Notes: generated by a model not told the origin, from the sequence alone. Shown: positions 1 to 5,008, counted from the first letter of the stretch. The stretch is DNA of 5,020 nt from JBAYJY01 sp041664945 (GCA_041664945.1 JBAYJY010000256.1:1-5020); one strand, 5' to 3'. Translations and numbers: made by a program.

Positions 1-253
1 AAACCTTCTGAATAACGGCAACGCTTGAGTCCTGCGGGACTTCGTCGAAAATCAAAACGACTTCGAGCCCGGCATCCTTGACGCTTTTCGCGACGGTGTC
101 CGCGAAACCGAGGCCGCGAATGATTTTGTCGGTGACAATCAGCGCGCGAGTGGCGCCTAGCAGGCTCGCTTCCGAACCGGCTTGTGACGCCGTGCCCGGC
201 CCGTAGATTACCTTTGTCCGGTCGTGGAATTCAAAATACTCCTTCAGGGCCAT
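1..253 (-). CDS. Iron-containing alcohol dehydrogenase, N-terminal part (runs off the left edge)
   Basis: The leftward frame starting with ATG at 253 stays open for 84 codons to the window edge. The N-terminus has the Fe-ADH family opening: a FEF strand (residues 7-9), then RTKVIYGPGT (12-21), then a strand and turn ALIVTDK (37-43), followed by a helix and a second strand EVVLIF. These are the first elements of the NAD(P)-binding half. The GGGS nucleotide motif and the metal-binding Asp/His residues would lie beyond the edge and are not visible. Family members oxidise or reduce alcohols and aldehydes with NAD(P)H in the cytoplasm. The start is supported by AAAGGAGAG at 266-258, six bases before ATG. 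It lies 105 nt downstream of the AOR gene on the same strand, so it may take the aldehyde made by AOR on to an alcohol, or the reverse (inference). The exact substrate cannot be told from this fragment. Confidence 0.88.
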   Translation of the reverse strand, partial: MALKEYFEFHDRTKVIYGPGTASQAGSEASLLGATRALIVTDKIIRGLGFADTVAKSVKDAGLEVVLIFDEVPQDSSVAVIQKV

Positions 254-257
254 AAAA

Positions 258-266
258 CTCTCCTTT
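258..266 (-). promoter_or_regulatory. Shine-Dalgarno of the Fe-ADH gene
   Basis: The minus strand reads AAAGGAGAG here, with the AGGAG core ending six bases before the ATG at 253. It fixes the start of a gene whose body is mostly outside the window. Confidence 0.75.
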
Positions 267-271
267 CAAAT

Positions 272-289
272 CCCCCCGTTTCAGGGGAG
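272..289 (-). other. Short hairpin just upstream of the Fe-ADH Shine-Dalgarno
   Basis: On the minus-strand RNA, CTCCCC pairs with GGGGGG around a TGAAAC loop, giving six pairs including one G-U. It sits in the 105-nt AOR/Fe-ADH gap, a few bases before the Fe-ADH ribosome binding site. No U-run follows, so it is not a clear terminator. A role in mRNA processing or stability between the two cistrons is possible but unproven. Confidence 0.35.
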
Positions 290-358
290 TTGTTTCGTTG
301 TTTAGACTTCGCCTTTATTCCGTGGCCCAAGCCGCTAAGCCCGAGCCCGACTATTCTA

Positions 359-2227
359 TCATTCGTGAAGCATATCCGCCAGTTCTTTCAGTCCGATTTG
401 TTCGAGGATCGCGCGCGATGGGCGGCCTTCGGCGTCGATGTCGCGGATCTTGTAGAATTCCGCGAGCATCGGTTCGAGGTCCGGAACCATTCCGGCGGCC
501 GCGCCGTCTTCAACCGGAGTCATGAACTTTTGGGGCAGCTTGTCGTCCGCATTAGTCGCTCCAAGCATTATGTTTATTCCGCGCTTGAGCAGCCAGATCC
601 TGTCGCCCGCGGCCATCATATCGTCGAGCGAATAGTTGAATCCGGTTGTCGTGTTCAGCATGCCGAGAAAATCATCTTCATCGTAAGGAATCGCGGGGAA
701 ATGGCATGTGCAGAACGCGTTGAGCAGACCGCCGATTTTCTGAGTCTGAACGTTAGTGAACGCTTTTTTATCGGTTTCGTACTGAATGACTTCCTCGCCG
801 ATTCCGATCTGCGGGTAGAAAGTGAAACCCTGCTCGACGAACATCTGAATCGTGTTGACGTGGCAGGCGCCGCGGACGCCGACCGCGTAATTGAGCCCCA
901 TTCCCCAGTACGGGCGCGGGTCGTGCATCGGCGCTTCGAGTCCCTTTACGTCGGAAGTAAACTCCTCGCCCTTGCCGAGTTTGCGGTAAATCCCGCGGCT
1001 GCCCTCGGCGAGCGTGTCGCCGAAACCTTCCCGCTTAGCTATCATAAACAGCGCTTTTTTAACTGTTTCCTGCTCGCCGAACTTGAAAACGAGGCCGCCG
1101 GTGTCCTCCGGCGTGATCACTCCGGCTTCCATGGCGTCCATCATCATCGCCAGAGTCGCGCCGCATGTGATGGTGTCCATGCCGAGCCGGTTGCAGATCT
1201 CATTGCATTTAGAGACGAAAGCGAGGTCTGGAATCATCATCTGCGTGCCGAATGTGCCCACTGTTTCATATTCCGGGCCGGCGCTTTCCGGCACCGCGTT
1301 CGGGCCGTCGTCTACTTTAACGACGCGTTTGCAGGCCACCGGGCAACCGAAACAAGCCTTGTTTTTAGTTAGAATCGTGTCCGCCAGATAGGGGCCGCTG
1401 AGCTTTTCGACCCCTTCGTCCCAAGTTCCGATTGACCAGTTTTTGAGCGGCAGGTCGCCGGTCATGGACCCGAGGTCGACCGAGCCGGCGGTTCCGAAAG
1501 CCGTCATGGACTGCACGGCGACGCTTTCCTTGGTCTTCTCCAGCAAAACCTTGCGTAATTGCTCCATTTTTTCAGAATCTGCGAAAATCGGCTTAAGGGC
1601 GCCGCGAGCGGTGATTGCTTTGAGTTTTTTGCTGCCCATCAGCGCGCCGAGACCGCAGCGGCCGGCAGCGTTTCCGTCGCCGTTCATAATATTCGCGAAT
1701 TTGACGAGATTCTCGCCGGCGGGGCCGATGCAGAACACAGCAGGACCCTTATTGCCGGCTTCGATCGCGCGTTGGTTCAATAGCTCATCAACTTCGTATG
1801 TATCTTTTCCCCACAGGTCGGAGGCGTCTTTGAGTTCGAACGAATTTTCGCCGATTTCGAGCATGACTGGCGTTTCCGATGCGCCGGTCACAATGATGCC
1901 GTCGAAACCGCAGCGTTTAAGTGAAACGCCGAAATTGCCGCCGCAGGACGCTTCTCCGAACAGGCCTGTCAACGGAGAGCGGCCCGTGACCCCGAACCGG
2001 GTTACAGAACCGGGAAAACGCGAGCCGGTCAGTGGGCCGGTCATGATAATCAGCGGATTCTCCGGAGCGAGCGGATCGAGTCCCGGATTCAAACGCTCGA
2101 ACAGCATCTTAGCTCCAATTCCGGAACCGCCTACGTATTTCTGAAAATCATCATCGGCCACCTTGGATTCCTTGATCGTTTTCGCGGTCAGATCCACCTC
2201 AATGATTTTGTTCCAGTATCCCGCCAT
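359..2227 (-). CDS. aor: Aldehyde:ferredoxin oxidoreductase (tungsten-pterin AOR family)
   Basis: This 622-residue protein is close to the usual AOR length of about 600. AORs interconvert aldehydes and carboxylic acids with ferredoxin, using a bis-pterin tungsten (or Mo) cofactor and one [4Fe-4S] cluster, in the cytoplasm. The N-terminal AFOR domain (about 1-210) has the glycine-rich RFPGSVTRFGVTGRSP stretch (70-85) and AAGRCGLGALMGSKKLKAI (187-205). The C-terminal AFOR domain follows (about 215-620). Cluster ligands are C292, C295 and C299 (CFGCPVAC), and probably C508 in the CTCHF segment. PEYET (318-322) and H456 in GACH match the regions of catalytic Glu and His in Pyrococcus furiosus AOR. 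EAPMHDPR (431-438) is another family signature. The start has AGGAG at 2238-2234, six bases before ATG. It sits between the SCP2-like and Fe-ADH genes on the same strand, a likely operon. Substrate is not predictable. The pterin motifs carry Asn where P. furiosus has Asp (see findings). Confidence 0.95.
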   Translation of the reverse strand: MAGYWNKIIEVDLTAKTIKESKVADDDFQKYVGGSGIGAKMLFERLNPGLDPLAPENPLIIMTGPLTGSRFPGSVTRFGVTGRSPLTGLFGEASCGGNFGVSLKRCGFDGIIVTGASETPVMLEIGENSFELKDASDLWGKDTYEVDELLNQRAIEAGNKGPAVFCIGPAGENLVKFANIMNGDGNAAGRCGLGALMGSKKLKAITARGALKPIFADSEKMEQLRKVLLEKTKESVAVQSMTAFGTAGSVDLGSMTGDLPLKNWSIGTWDEGVEKLSGPYLADTILTKNKACFGCPVACKRVVKVDDGPNAVPESAGPEYETVGTFGTQMMIPDLAFVSKCNEICNRLGMDTITCGATLAMMMDAMEAGVITPEDTGGLVFKFGEQETVKKALFMIAKREGFGDTLAEGSRGIYRKLGKGEEFTSDVKGLEAPMHDPRPYWGMGLNYAVGVRGACHVNTIQMFVEQGFTFYPQIGIGEEVIQYETDKKAFTNVQTQKIGGLLNAFCTCHFPAIPYDEDDFLGMLNTTTGFNYSLDDMMAAGDRIWLLKRGINIMLGATNADDKLPQKFMTPVEDGAAAGMVPDLEPMLAEFYKIRDIDAEGRPSRAILEQIGLKELADMLHE

Positions 2228-2233
2228 GTTTTT

Positions 2234-2240
2234 CTCCTCT
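2234..2240 (-). promoter_or_regulatory. Shine-Dalgarno of the AOR gene
   Basis: The minus strand reads AGAGGAG, six bases before the ATG at 2227. It supports this start for the AOR frame, consistent with the family N-terminus (GYWNKIIEVDL). Confidence 0.75.
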
Positions 2241-2284
2241 CTCTTGGTTTTGCAAATCCCTTTTTTCTCATGTATCGCTTCTAT

Positions 2285-2297
2285 CCGGCAATGCCGG
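2285..2297. repeat. Perfect GC-rich inverted repeat in the SCP2/AOR gap
   Basis: CCGGCA and TGCCGG flank a single A in the 95-nt gap between the SCP2-like and AOR genes. On the minus-strand mRNA it folds into a short GC-rich hairpin about 60 nt upstream of the AOR start. No U-run follows on the minus strand, so it should not terminate operon transcription. On the plus strand it is followed by GTCTTTTATT, but no plus-strand gene ends here. It is most plausibly an intercistronic stability or processing element. Confidence 0.4.
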
Positions 2298-2322
2298 GTC
2301 TTTTATTGAATACATCCGGTTT

Positions 2323-2916
2323 CTATTCTGACTGCGGCGCCGGTTCCTCGGCAGCCTCTTCCCCGGCGGCTTTTTCAGCCGGATAGGCGAGCAGTTCGAG
2401 CAAGCCAAGCTCTTTTAAAGTATCTTTATATAGAGGATAGCTTGGTTTAATGATTGGTAGAAGACGCATCACCTGCGAGATCGGGCCTTTCGCCACCATC
2501 TGTCTCCGGGCGAGGGCCACCATCATGCTGATTCTCTGCATCCAGAACCTGTGCGCTATATCGGAGTGCATGCGCAACACCGCTTTCGGTTCGATGTCGC
2601 ATGGGCCGGTGTGCATCTCGATCGGGTCTTTCCCGAATTCGATAGTAACCTCAGGCTCGACTTCTCCCCAGTTCTCCGGATCATAATACTCCATCCTAAG
2701 AACCATGCCGGCTGTTTTTAATTTCGGGCCTACGGCCGGGTTGTTGAAAATCTTTTCCGAGAATGTAGTGCAGATGCTGTACATCTGCTCAATAGAGACT
2801 CCGGGCCGTTCGGCGGCCGGAGGCACACCGGACAGATTATATACTTTCTTTTCCTTTGCTTCGCCCGGGTCAGATGCTTCTGCTCCGGCGCCGGCTATTT
2901 TTTCCTCGTCGCTCAT
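2323..2916 (-). CDS. SCP2 (sterol carrier protein 2)-like domain protein, first gene of the AOR set
   Basis: This is a 197-residue protein without signal peptide or membrane segment. Residues 1-25 and 178-197 are Ala/Glu-rich, low-complexity, probably disordered tails. The folded core (about 45-172) resembles the SCP2 lipid-binding fold. It has an opening helix with SEKIFNNPAVGPKL, alternating strands (VLRMEYYD, EVTIEFG, IEMHTG, KAVLRMHSD), then a helix and the closing VAKGPISQVMRLLP...YKDTLKELG. That last segment matches the SCP2 pattern of a Lys-Gly turn before an amphipathic helix. No catalytic residues are expected: SCP2 domains bind lipids, acyl-CoAs or other hydrophobic ligands. The start is supported by AAAGGAGAA at 2930-2922, seven bases from the core to ATG. 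Lying 95 nt ahead of AOR on the same strand, it may present a hydrophobic aldehyde or acid to the enzyme (inference). The family call comes from pattern recognition without a profile search. Confidence 0.7.
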   Translation of the reverse strand: MSDEEKIAGAGAEASDPGEAKEKKVYNLSGVPPAAERPGVSIEQMYSICTTFSEKIFNNPAVGPKLKTAGMVLRMEYYDPENWGEVEPEVTIEFGKDPIEMHTGPCDIEPKAVLRMHSDIAHRFWMQRISMMVALARRQMVAKGPISQVMRLLPIIKPSYPLYKDTLKELGLLELLAYPAEKAAGEEAAEEPAPQSE

Positions 2917-2921
2917 CGCAA

Positions 2922-2940
2922 TTCTCCTTTTTCAAAAAGG
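2922..2940 (-). promoter_or_regulatory. Shine-Dalgarno of the SCP2-like gene, inside a small inverted repeat
   Basis: The SD AAAGGAGAA (2930-2922) overlaps an inverted repeat at 2926-2940, in which CCTTTTT and AAAAAGG flank one base. In the mRNA, CCUUUU can pair with AAAAGG around a UGA loop, which would cover the 5' half of the SD. The stem is weak (mostly A-U), so at most it tunes initiation. Confidence 0.45.
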
Positions 2941-2985
2941 TTATTAGCAAGGCTCACGCAGAAGCAGCTTTCCCATTGAACGCCA

Positions 2986-3015
2986 ATTTTATCATCCCAC
3001 GGCACGAGCGGTCAA
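2986..3015 (-). promoter_or_regulatory. Sigma-70-type promoter with extended -10 for the SCP2-AOR-ADH genes
   Basis: On the minus strand, TTGACC (3015-3010, five of six to TTGACA) and TAAAAT (2991-2986, five of six to TATAAT) are separated by 18 bases. TG one base before the -10 (2994-2993) makes an extended -10. Transcription would start near 2979, giving a leader of about 60 nt before the ATG at 2916. No better match was noticed in the divergent region on this strand. This is a prediction from consensus only. Confidence 0.6.
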
Positions 3016-3073
3016 CATTTTACCAATATAGTTGTCATGAGACGTCATAATTGCCTTAACCATAAATCGCGAG

Positions 3074-3114
3074 AATTCCTGGAATTTCCGCCTTGTATTA
3101 TTATTTCCGGGAAA
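3074..3114. promoter_or_regulatory. Pair of TTCC-N-GGAA palindromes, candidate operator
   Basis: AATTCC-T-GGAATT (3074-3086) and TTTCC-G-GGAAA (3104-3114) are perfect inverted repeats sharing the core TTCC-N-GGAA. Their centres (3080 and 3109) are 29 bp apart, and a further overlapping palindrome GGAA-T-TTCC lies at 3081-3089. They sit about 60-100 bp upstream of the AOR-side -35 and about 175-220 bp upstream of the sigma-28 -35. This resembles a two-site binding region for a dimeric regulator. Which regulator, and which gene it serves, is unknown. Confidence 0.4.
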
Positions 3115-3288
3115 CAAATTTAAGCTTTAAGAAGAAATTGACTCCCGGTTATTTGAGGCGTCGGGCCGACTACGTGATGATATTGCGATTGCTCAAATAC
3201 GTTGCTTGAAAAAACAAGAAAAATAGACGCTTTTTTCGCGCAATCAGCCATTGCTGCCTGAAAAGCGGCATATTTTTTCGATAAATAC

Positions 3289-3316
3289 TCAAGTGAGAGG
3301 CGGTGTGAGCCGATAA
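3289..3316 (+). promoter_or_regulatory. Sigma-28 (FliA/SigD) promoter of the flagellin gene
   Basis: GCCGATAA at 3309-3316 is a perfect match to the flagellar sigma-28 -10 element. TCAAGTGA at 3289-3296 matches TAAAGTTT at five of eight positions, with a 12-base spacer against the usual 11. The start site would be near 3323, giving a leader of about 73 nt before the flagellin ATG. Sigma-28 control is standard for late flagellar genes, so flagellin expression should depend on completion of the hook-basal body if the rest of that system is present. Confidence 0.8.
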
Positions 3317-3329
3317 AATATACAAGCAA

Positions 3330-3350
3330 CCCGCATATCATGTTTGCGGG
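3330..3350 (+). promoter_or_regulatory. 5'-proximal hairpin in the flagellin leader
   Basis: CCCGCA (3330-3335) pairs perfectly with TGCGGG (3345-3350) around a nine-base loop. It lies a few bases from the predicted transcript start and directly before the CsrA-type hairpin. A 5' stem in this position commonly protects mRNA from decay (inference). No U-run follows, so it is not a terminator. Confidence 0.5.
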
Positions 3351-3351
3351 C

Positions 3352-3390
3352 CGGGGCAAGGATGCCTCGTTGCTGATAGCTCAAGGAGGG
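3352..3390 (+). promoter_or_regulatory. Candidate two-site CsrA-binding leader covering the flagellin Shine-Dalgarno
   Basis: Bases 3352-3369 fold into a seven-pair stem (CGGGGCA with TGCCTCG, one G-U pair) whose four-base loop is AGGA (3359-3362). The loop lies in CAAGGATG (3357-3364), an exact match to the core CARGGAUG of the CsrA consensus RUACARGGAUGU. A second CAAGGA (3382-3387) is part of the SD AAGGAGGG (3383-3390), five bases before the ATG. The two GGA triplets are 25 nt apart. One hairpin-presented GGA plus one GGA in the SD is the arrangement by which CsrA blocks flagellin translation in Bacillus subtilis, where FliW relieves it. No csrA or fliW gene is in the window, so the link is inference. 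Confidence 0.55.
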
Positions 3391-3395
3391 ACATT

Positions 3396-4232
3396 ATGTC
3401 AGTAATAAACACGAACATTTCAGGCCTGATCGGACTGAACAATCTCCGCCTTACAAACTTGGGATTGAAGACATCGCTCGAAAGGTTGTCTTCAGGTTTG
3501 CGCATTAACAAGGGCGCGGACGATCCCAGCGGTTTAGCGATCGCGAAAGGGATGGAGGCGCAGATTGGCGGCATTCGGACCGCTGTGCAGAACGCCGAAG
3601 ACGGAATCAACCTGATTCACACGGCGGACGGCACGCTTTCCGAAACGCATGACATACTCATGCGGATGCGCGACCTCGCGGTTCGCGCCGGGAACGAGGC
3701 GACTCTAACCACAGCCGACCTCACCCGTCTCAACAATGAATTCCAAAGCCTGAAAACTGAAATCACTCGCAAGTCGAGCGCCGTCACCTTCAACACGAAG
3801 GTTCTCTTCGACGGCACATTCAGCACGCGAGCTCTTCAGATCGGGCCGGACAACGGTTTTAACTTCAGGCTCACAACTTACATCAAGAGCATGGCTGCCG
3901 CGTCAATCGGGCTCAGCGCCGCCGGCAACGAAGCCAGCGTCTCGCAAACTTCCGCAGCGCAGAAGGCCATCACGCTTGTCAACTCGGCTATCAATCAGGT
4001 GTCGGACGTGCGTTCCTCGCTCGGCATTCAGGAACGCCGCCTCAACTACATCATTTCCGACCTCAAAGCGGAAGACATCAACATCTCAGCCGCGAAAAGC
4101 CGCATTTATGACGCCGACATGGCTGTCGAGATCTCCGAGTTCACGCGCCTGCAGATTCTCCAGCAGACCGGAACCGCGATCCTCGCGCAGGCCAACGCGC
4201 AGCCGCAGAGCGTCCTGCAACTGTTGAAATAA
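3396..4232 (+). CDS. fliC: Flagellin (flagellar filament protein), compact form
   Basis: This 278-residue protein is the filament subunit, exported through the flagellar type III apparatus without a cleaved signal and polymerised outside the cell. The N-terminal D0/D1 part (about 1-140) has INTNISGLIGLNN, LSSGLRINKGADDPSGLAIA (31-50), VQNAEDGINLIHTADG (64-79) and MRMRDLAV (89-96). The C-terminal D1/D0 part (about 188-278) has SSLGIQERRLNYIISDL, then SRIYDADMAVE (235-245), then QILQQTGTAILAQAN and the terminal PQSVLQLLK. Only about 50 residues lie between, so the exposed D2/D3 domains are essentially missing. There is no cysteine. The start has SD AAGGAGGG, five bases before ATG. It is monocistronic: sigma-28 promoter upstream, strong terminator 53 nt after the stop. 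The residues recognised by TLR5 in enteric flagellins (R90, L94) are kept, though E114 is not. The gene symbol is the generic family name; species usage may be flaA or hag. Confidence 0.97.
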   Translation: MSVINTNISGLIGLNNLRLTNLGLKTSLERLSSGLRINKGADDPSGLAIAKGMEAQIGGIRTAVQNAEDGINLIHTADGTLSETHDILMRMRDLAVRAGNEATLTTADLTRLNNEFQSLKTEITRKSSAVTFNTKVLFDGTFSTRALQIGPDNGFNFRLTTYIKSMAAASIGLSAAGNEASVSQTSAAQKAITLVNSAINQVSDVRSSLGIQERRLNYIISDLKAEDINISAAKSRIYDADMAVEISEFTRLQILQQTGTAILAQANAQPQSVLQLLK

Positions 4233-4284
4233 ACGGACAGGCATAATGCGATGAAGATTAGCCCTATCGATTAACAATATGATT

Positions 4285-4322
4285 CCTCGCCCGCTCGAAT
4301 GAGCGGGCGAGGCTTTGTTTTC
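4285..4322 (+). terminator. Intrinsic terminator of the flagellin gene
   Basis: CCTCGCCCGCTC (4285-4296) and GAGCGGGCGAGG (4301-4312) form a perfect 12-bp GC-rich stem with a GAAT loop. It is followed by CTTTGTTTTC. It lies 53 nt beyond the flagellin stop. The T-run is on the plus side only, so it terminates rightward transcription. Confidence 0.92.
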
Positions 4323-4332
4323 TTCATTATTA

Positions 4333-4495
4333 AACGATCAAGAGAGCGGGCGTTTTGCCCGCACCGAAAGAGAAGGCGAACATGGCCCCTTAAGCTACAG
4401 ACAACATCCGTGGCCGGCAACCATTCGGATGGGCGATGCTTTGCAGAAACCGGGAGGAGTTGCAAAAAGAAACTCTTTTCGGTTGTTTTATTTTT
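4333..4495 (+). ncRNA. Candidate structured RNA (small RNA or leader) ending in an intrinsic terminator
   Basis: No protein frame is credible here, but local pairing is dense. GCGGGC (4346-4351) pairs with GCCCGC (4357-4362) around GTTTT. CATCCG-TGG (4405-4413) pairs with CCA-TT-CGGATG (4421-4431) around a CCGGCAA loop with a two-base bulge. The block then ends in the 14-pair terminator at 4448-4495. The segment GGCCGGCAACC (4412-4422) and a following GATGC...GCAG resemble parts of SAM-clan riboswitches, but other conserved parts are not recognisable, so I do not call a riboswitch. No clear promoter lies between the flagellin terminator and this block; transcription by read-through or from a weak -10-like TATTAA (4328-4333) is possible. 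The boundaries are approximate. Confidence 0.35.
4448..4495 (+). terminator. Intrinsic terminator with no protein gene in front of it
   Basis: Bases 4448-4461 pair continuously with 4471-4484: fourteen pairs, three of them G-U, starting AACCG/CGGTT and closing GAGTT/AACTC over a nine-base loop. The stem is followed by GTTTTATTTTT (4485-4495). The orientation is rightward. Since the flagellin gene already has its own terminator 130 nt earlier, this one implies a separate transcript or an attenuated leader. Confidence 0.75.
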
Positions 4496-4715
4496 AAAAC
4501 GTTTCGCAAAAAGGCCAGGCGAGGGACGCAAGAGAAAATAAAGTGAGCTATCAGCGGTTTGAAAAGCTCGAGGACGCTTTTTCAAAGCGCCGATGGTTTA
4601 TAAGGAAAATGAGGTGCGGCAGAAAGCTGAAGAATTAATAAAACTAATAGAGCAGTACGGAGAGAAGAAAAAGTCAATCGGGTAAAACATCGCGAACTCT
4701 CATCGAGGAAAGCGG

Positions 4716-4880
4716 ATGTTGAAAAAACTGATTGCTTTTTGTGAACTGACAAACGAACCGGGAATCGCGTGTATGAAGAATCGCGAATCCGGTATTTTTG
4801 CCGTATTGGGCGCCGCGTGCAGTTGCGGCGGCGCCGGCGAAGCGTGGCATTTAAATATGGGGAGAAACGAAAAGCCGTGA
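4716..4880 (+). CDS. Possible small protein, 54 residues, unrecognised
   Basis: ATG at 4716 is preceded by GAGG (4705-4708) with a seven-base spacer, and the frame runs to TGA at 4878-4880. The product would be cytoplasmic-looking, with four cysteines (C9, C19, C35, C37). Its middle part (FAVLGAACSCGGAGEAW, 28-44) is small-residue-rich with a CSC pair, and no family is recognised. The CSCGG part coincides with a GC-rich DNA inverted repeat (4809-4835), so its composition may reflect RNA structure instead of protein selection. A 30-codon basic frame begins one base after the stop (ATG at 4882). This is more likely than the other tiny frames here because of the SD, but may still be chance. Confidence 0.22.
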   Translation: MLKKLIAFCELTNEPGIACMKNRESGIFAVLGAACSCGGAGEAWHLNMGRNEKP

Positions 4881-5008
4881 AATGAACGGACGCGCAAAGC
4901 GCTGGAAAGGGCGGACCCAGTTCGCTCGAATAGGAGTTCAACCGAAAAAGGGAAAAGATGAACTTGAAAAATAACGTCATAAAGAGAGGGAGGTGGGAAA
5001 AGAACAGG

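Larger units (their letters stand above)
2941..3308. other. Divergent intergenic region, no gene seen
   Basis: This AT-rich region separates the leftward AOR set from the rightward flagellin gene. I see no credible coding frame: the short open frames lack SDs and family resemblance. It contains the AOR-side promoter (2986-3015), the TTCC-N-GGAA palindromes (3074-3114), and several ATTGC/GCAAT words at 3182-3186, 3188-3192, 3240-3244 and 3250-3254. The last two form a perfect inverted repeat with a 5-base spacer. The -35 region of the sigma-28 promoter lies at its right end. Confidence 0.6.

Noticed and set aside
224..1372. A 382-codon open frame on the plus strand opposite the AOR gene.
   Set aside because: It is antisense to a clearly recognised AOR, has no convincing SD or family resemblance, and such shadows are expected opposite genes with G/C-biased third positions.
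1443..2144. A 233-codon plus-strand open frame opposite the AOR N-terminal domain.
   Set aside because: The composition (Pro/Ser-rich) and position mark it as an antisense shadow of the AOR reading frame.
3120..3359. A 79-codon minus-strand frame in the divergent region.
   Set aside because: It covers the sigma-28 promoter and leader of flagellin, has no recognisable domain, and no SD was evident.
4412..4446. A SAM riboswitch call based on GGCCGGCAACC and GATGC...GCAG.
   Set aside because: The GGAGGGACUGGCCC-type segment and closing P1 helix of SAM-I could not be found, and the best local hairpin contradicts the SAM-clan fold. It is kept only as an open question in the findings.
4509..4532. 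GGGACGCAAG, similar to the GACGCAAAGC core of c-di-GMP-I (GEMM) riboswitches.
   Set aside because: The required hairpin before it does not form and the second helix with its tetraloop receptor is absent. A chance word.
4271..4585. A 104-codon minus-strand frame, and plus-strand frames of 60-80 codons, across the structured block.
   Set aside because: They run through two intrinsic terminators and stable hairpins and show no protein-like pattern.
4543..4638. A GTG-initiated frame beginning SYQRFEKLE, reminiscent of the N-terminus of S23/four-helix-bundle proteins.
   Set aside because: It ends after about 31 codons, lacks an SD, and the next expected VWQKA-type helix is absent. Too weak to call a pseudogene.
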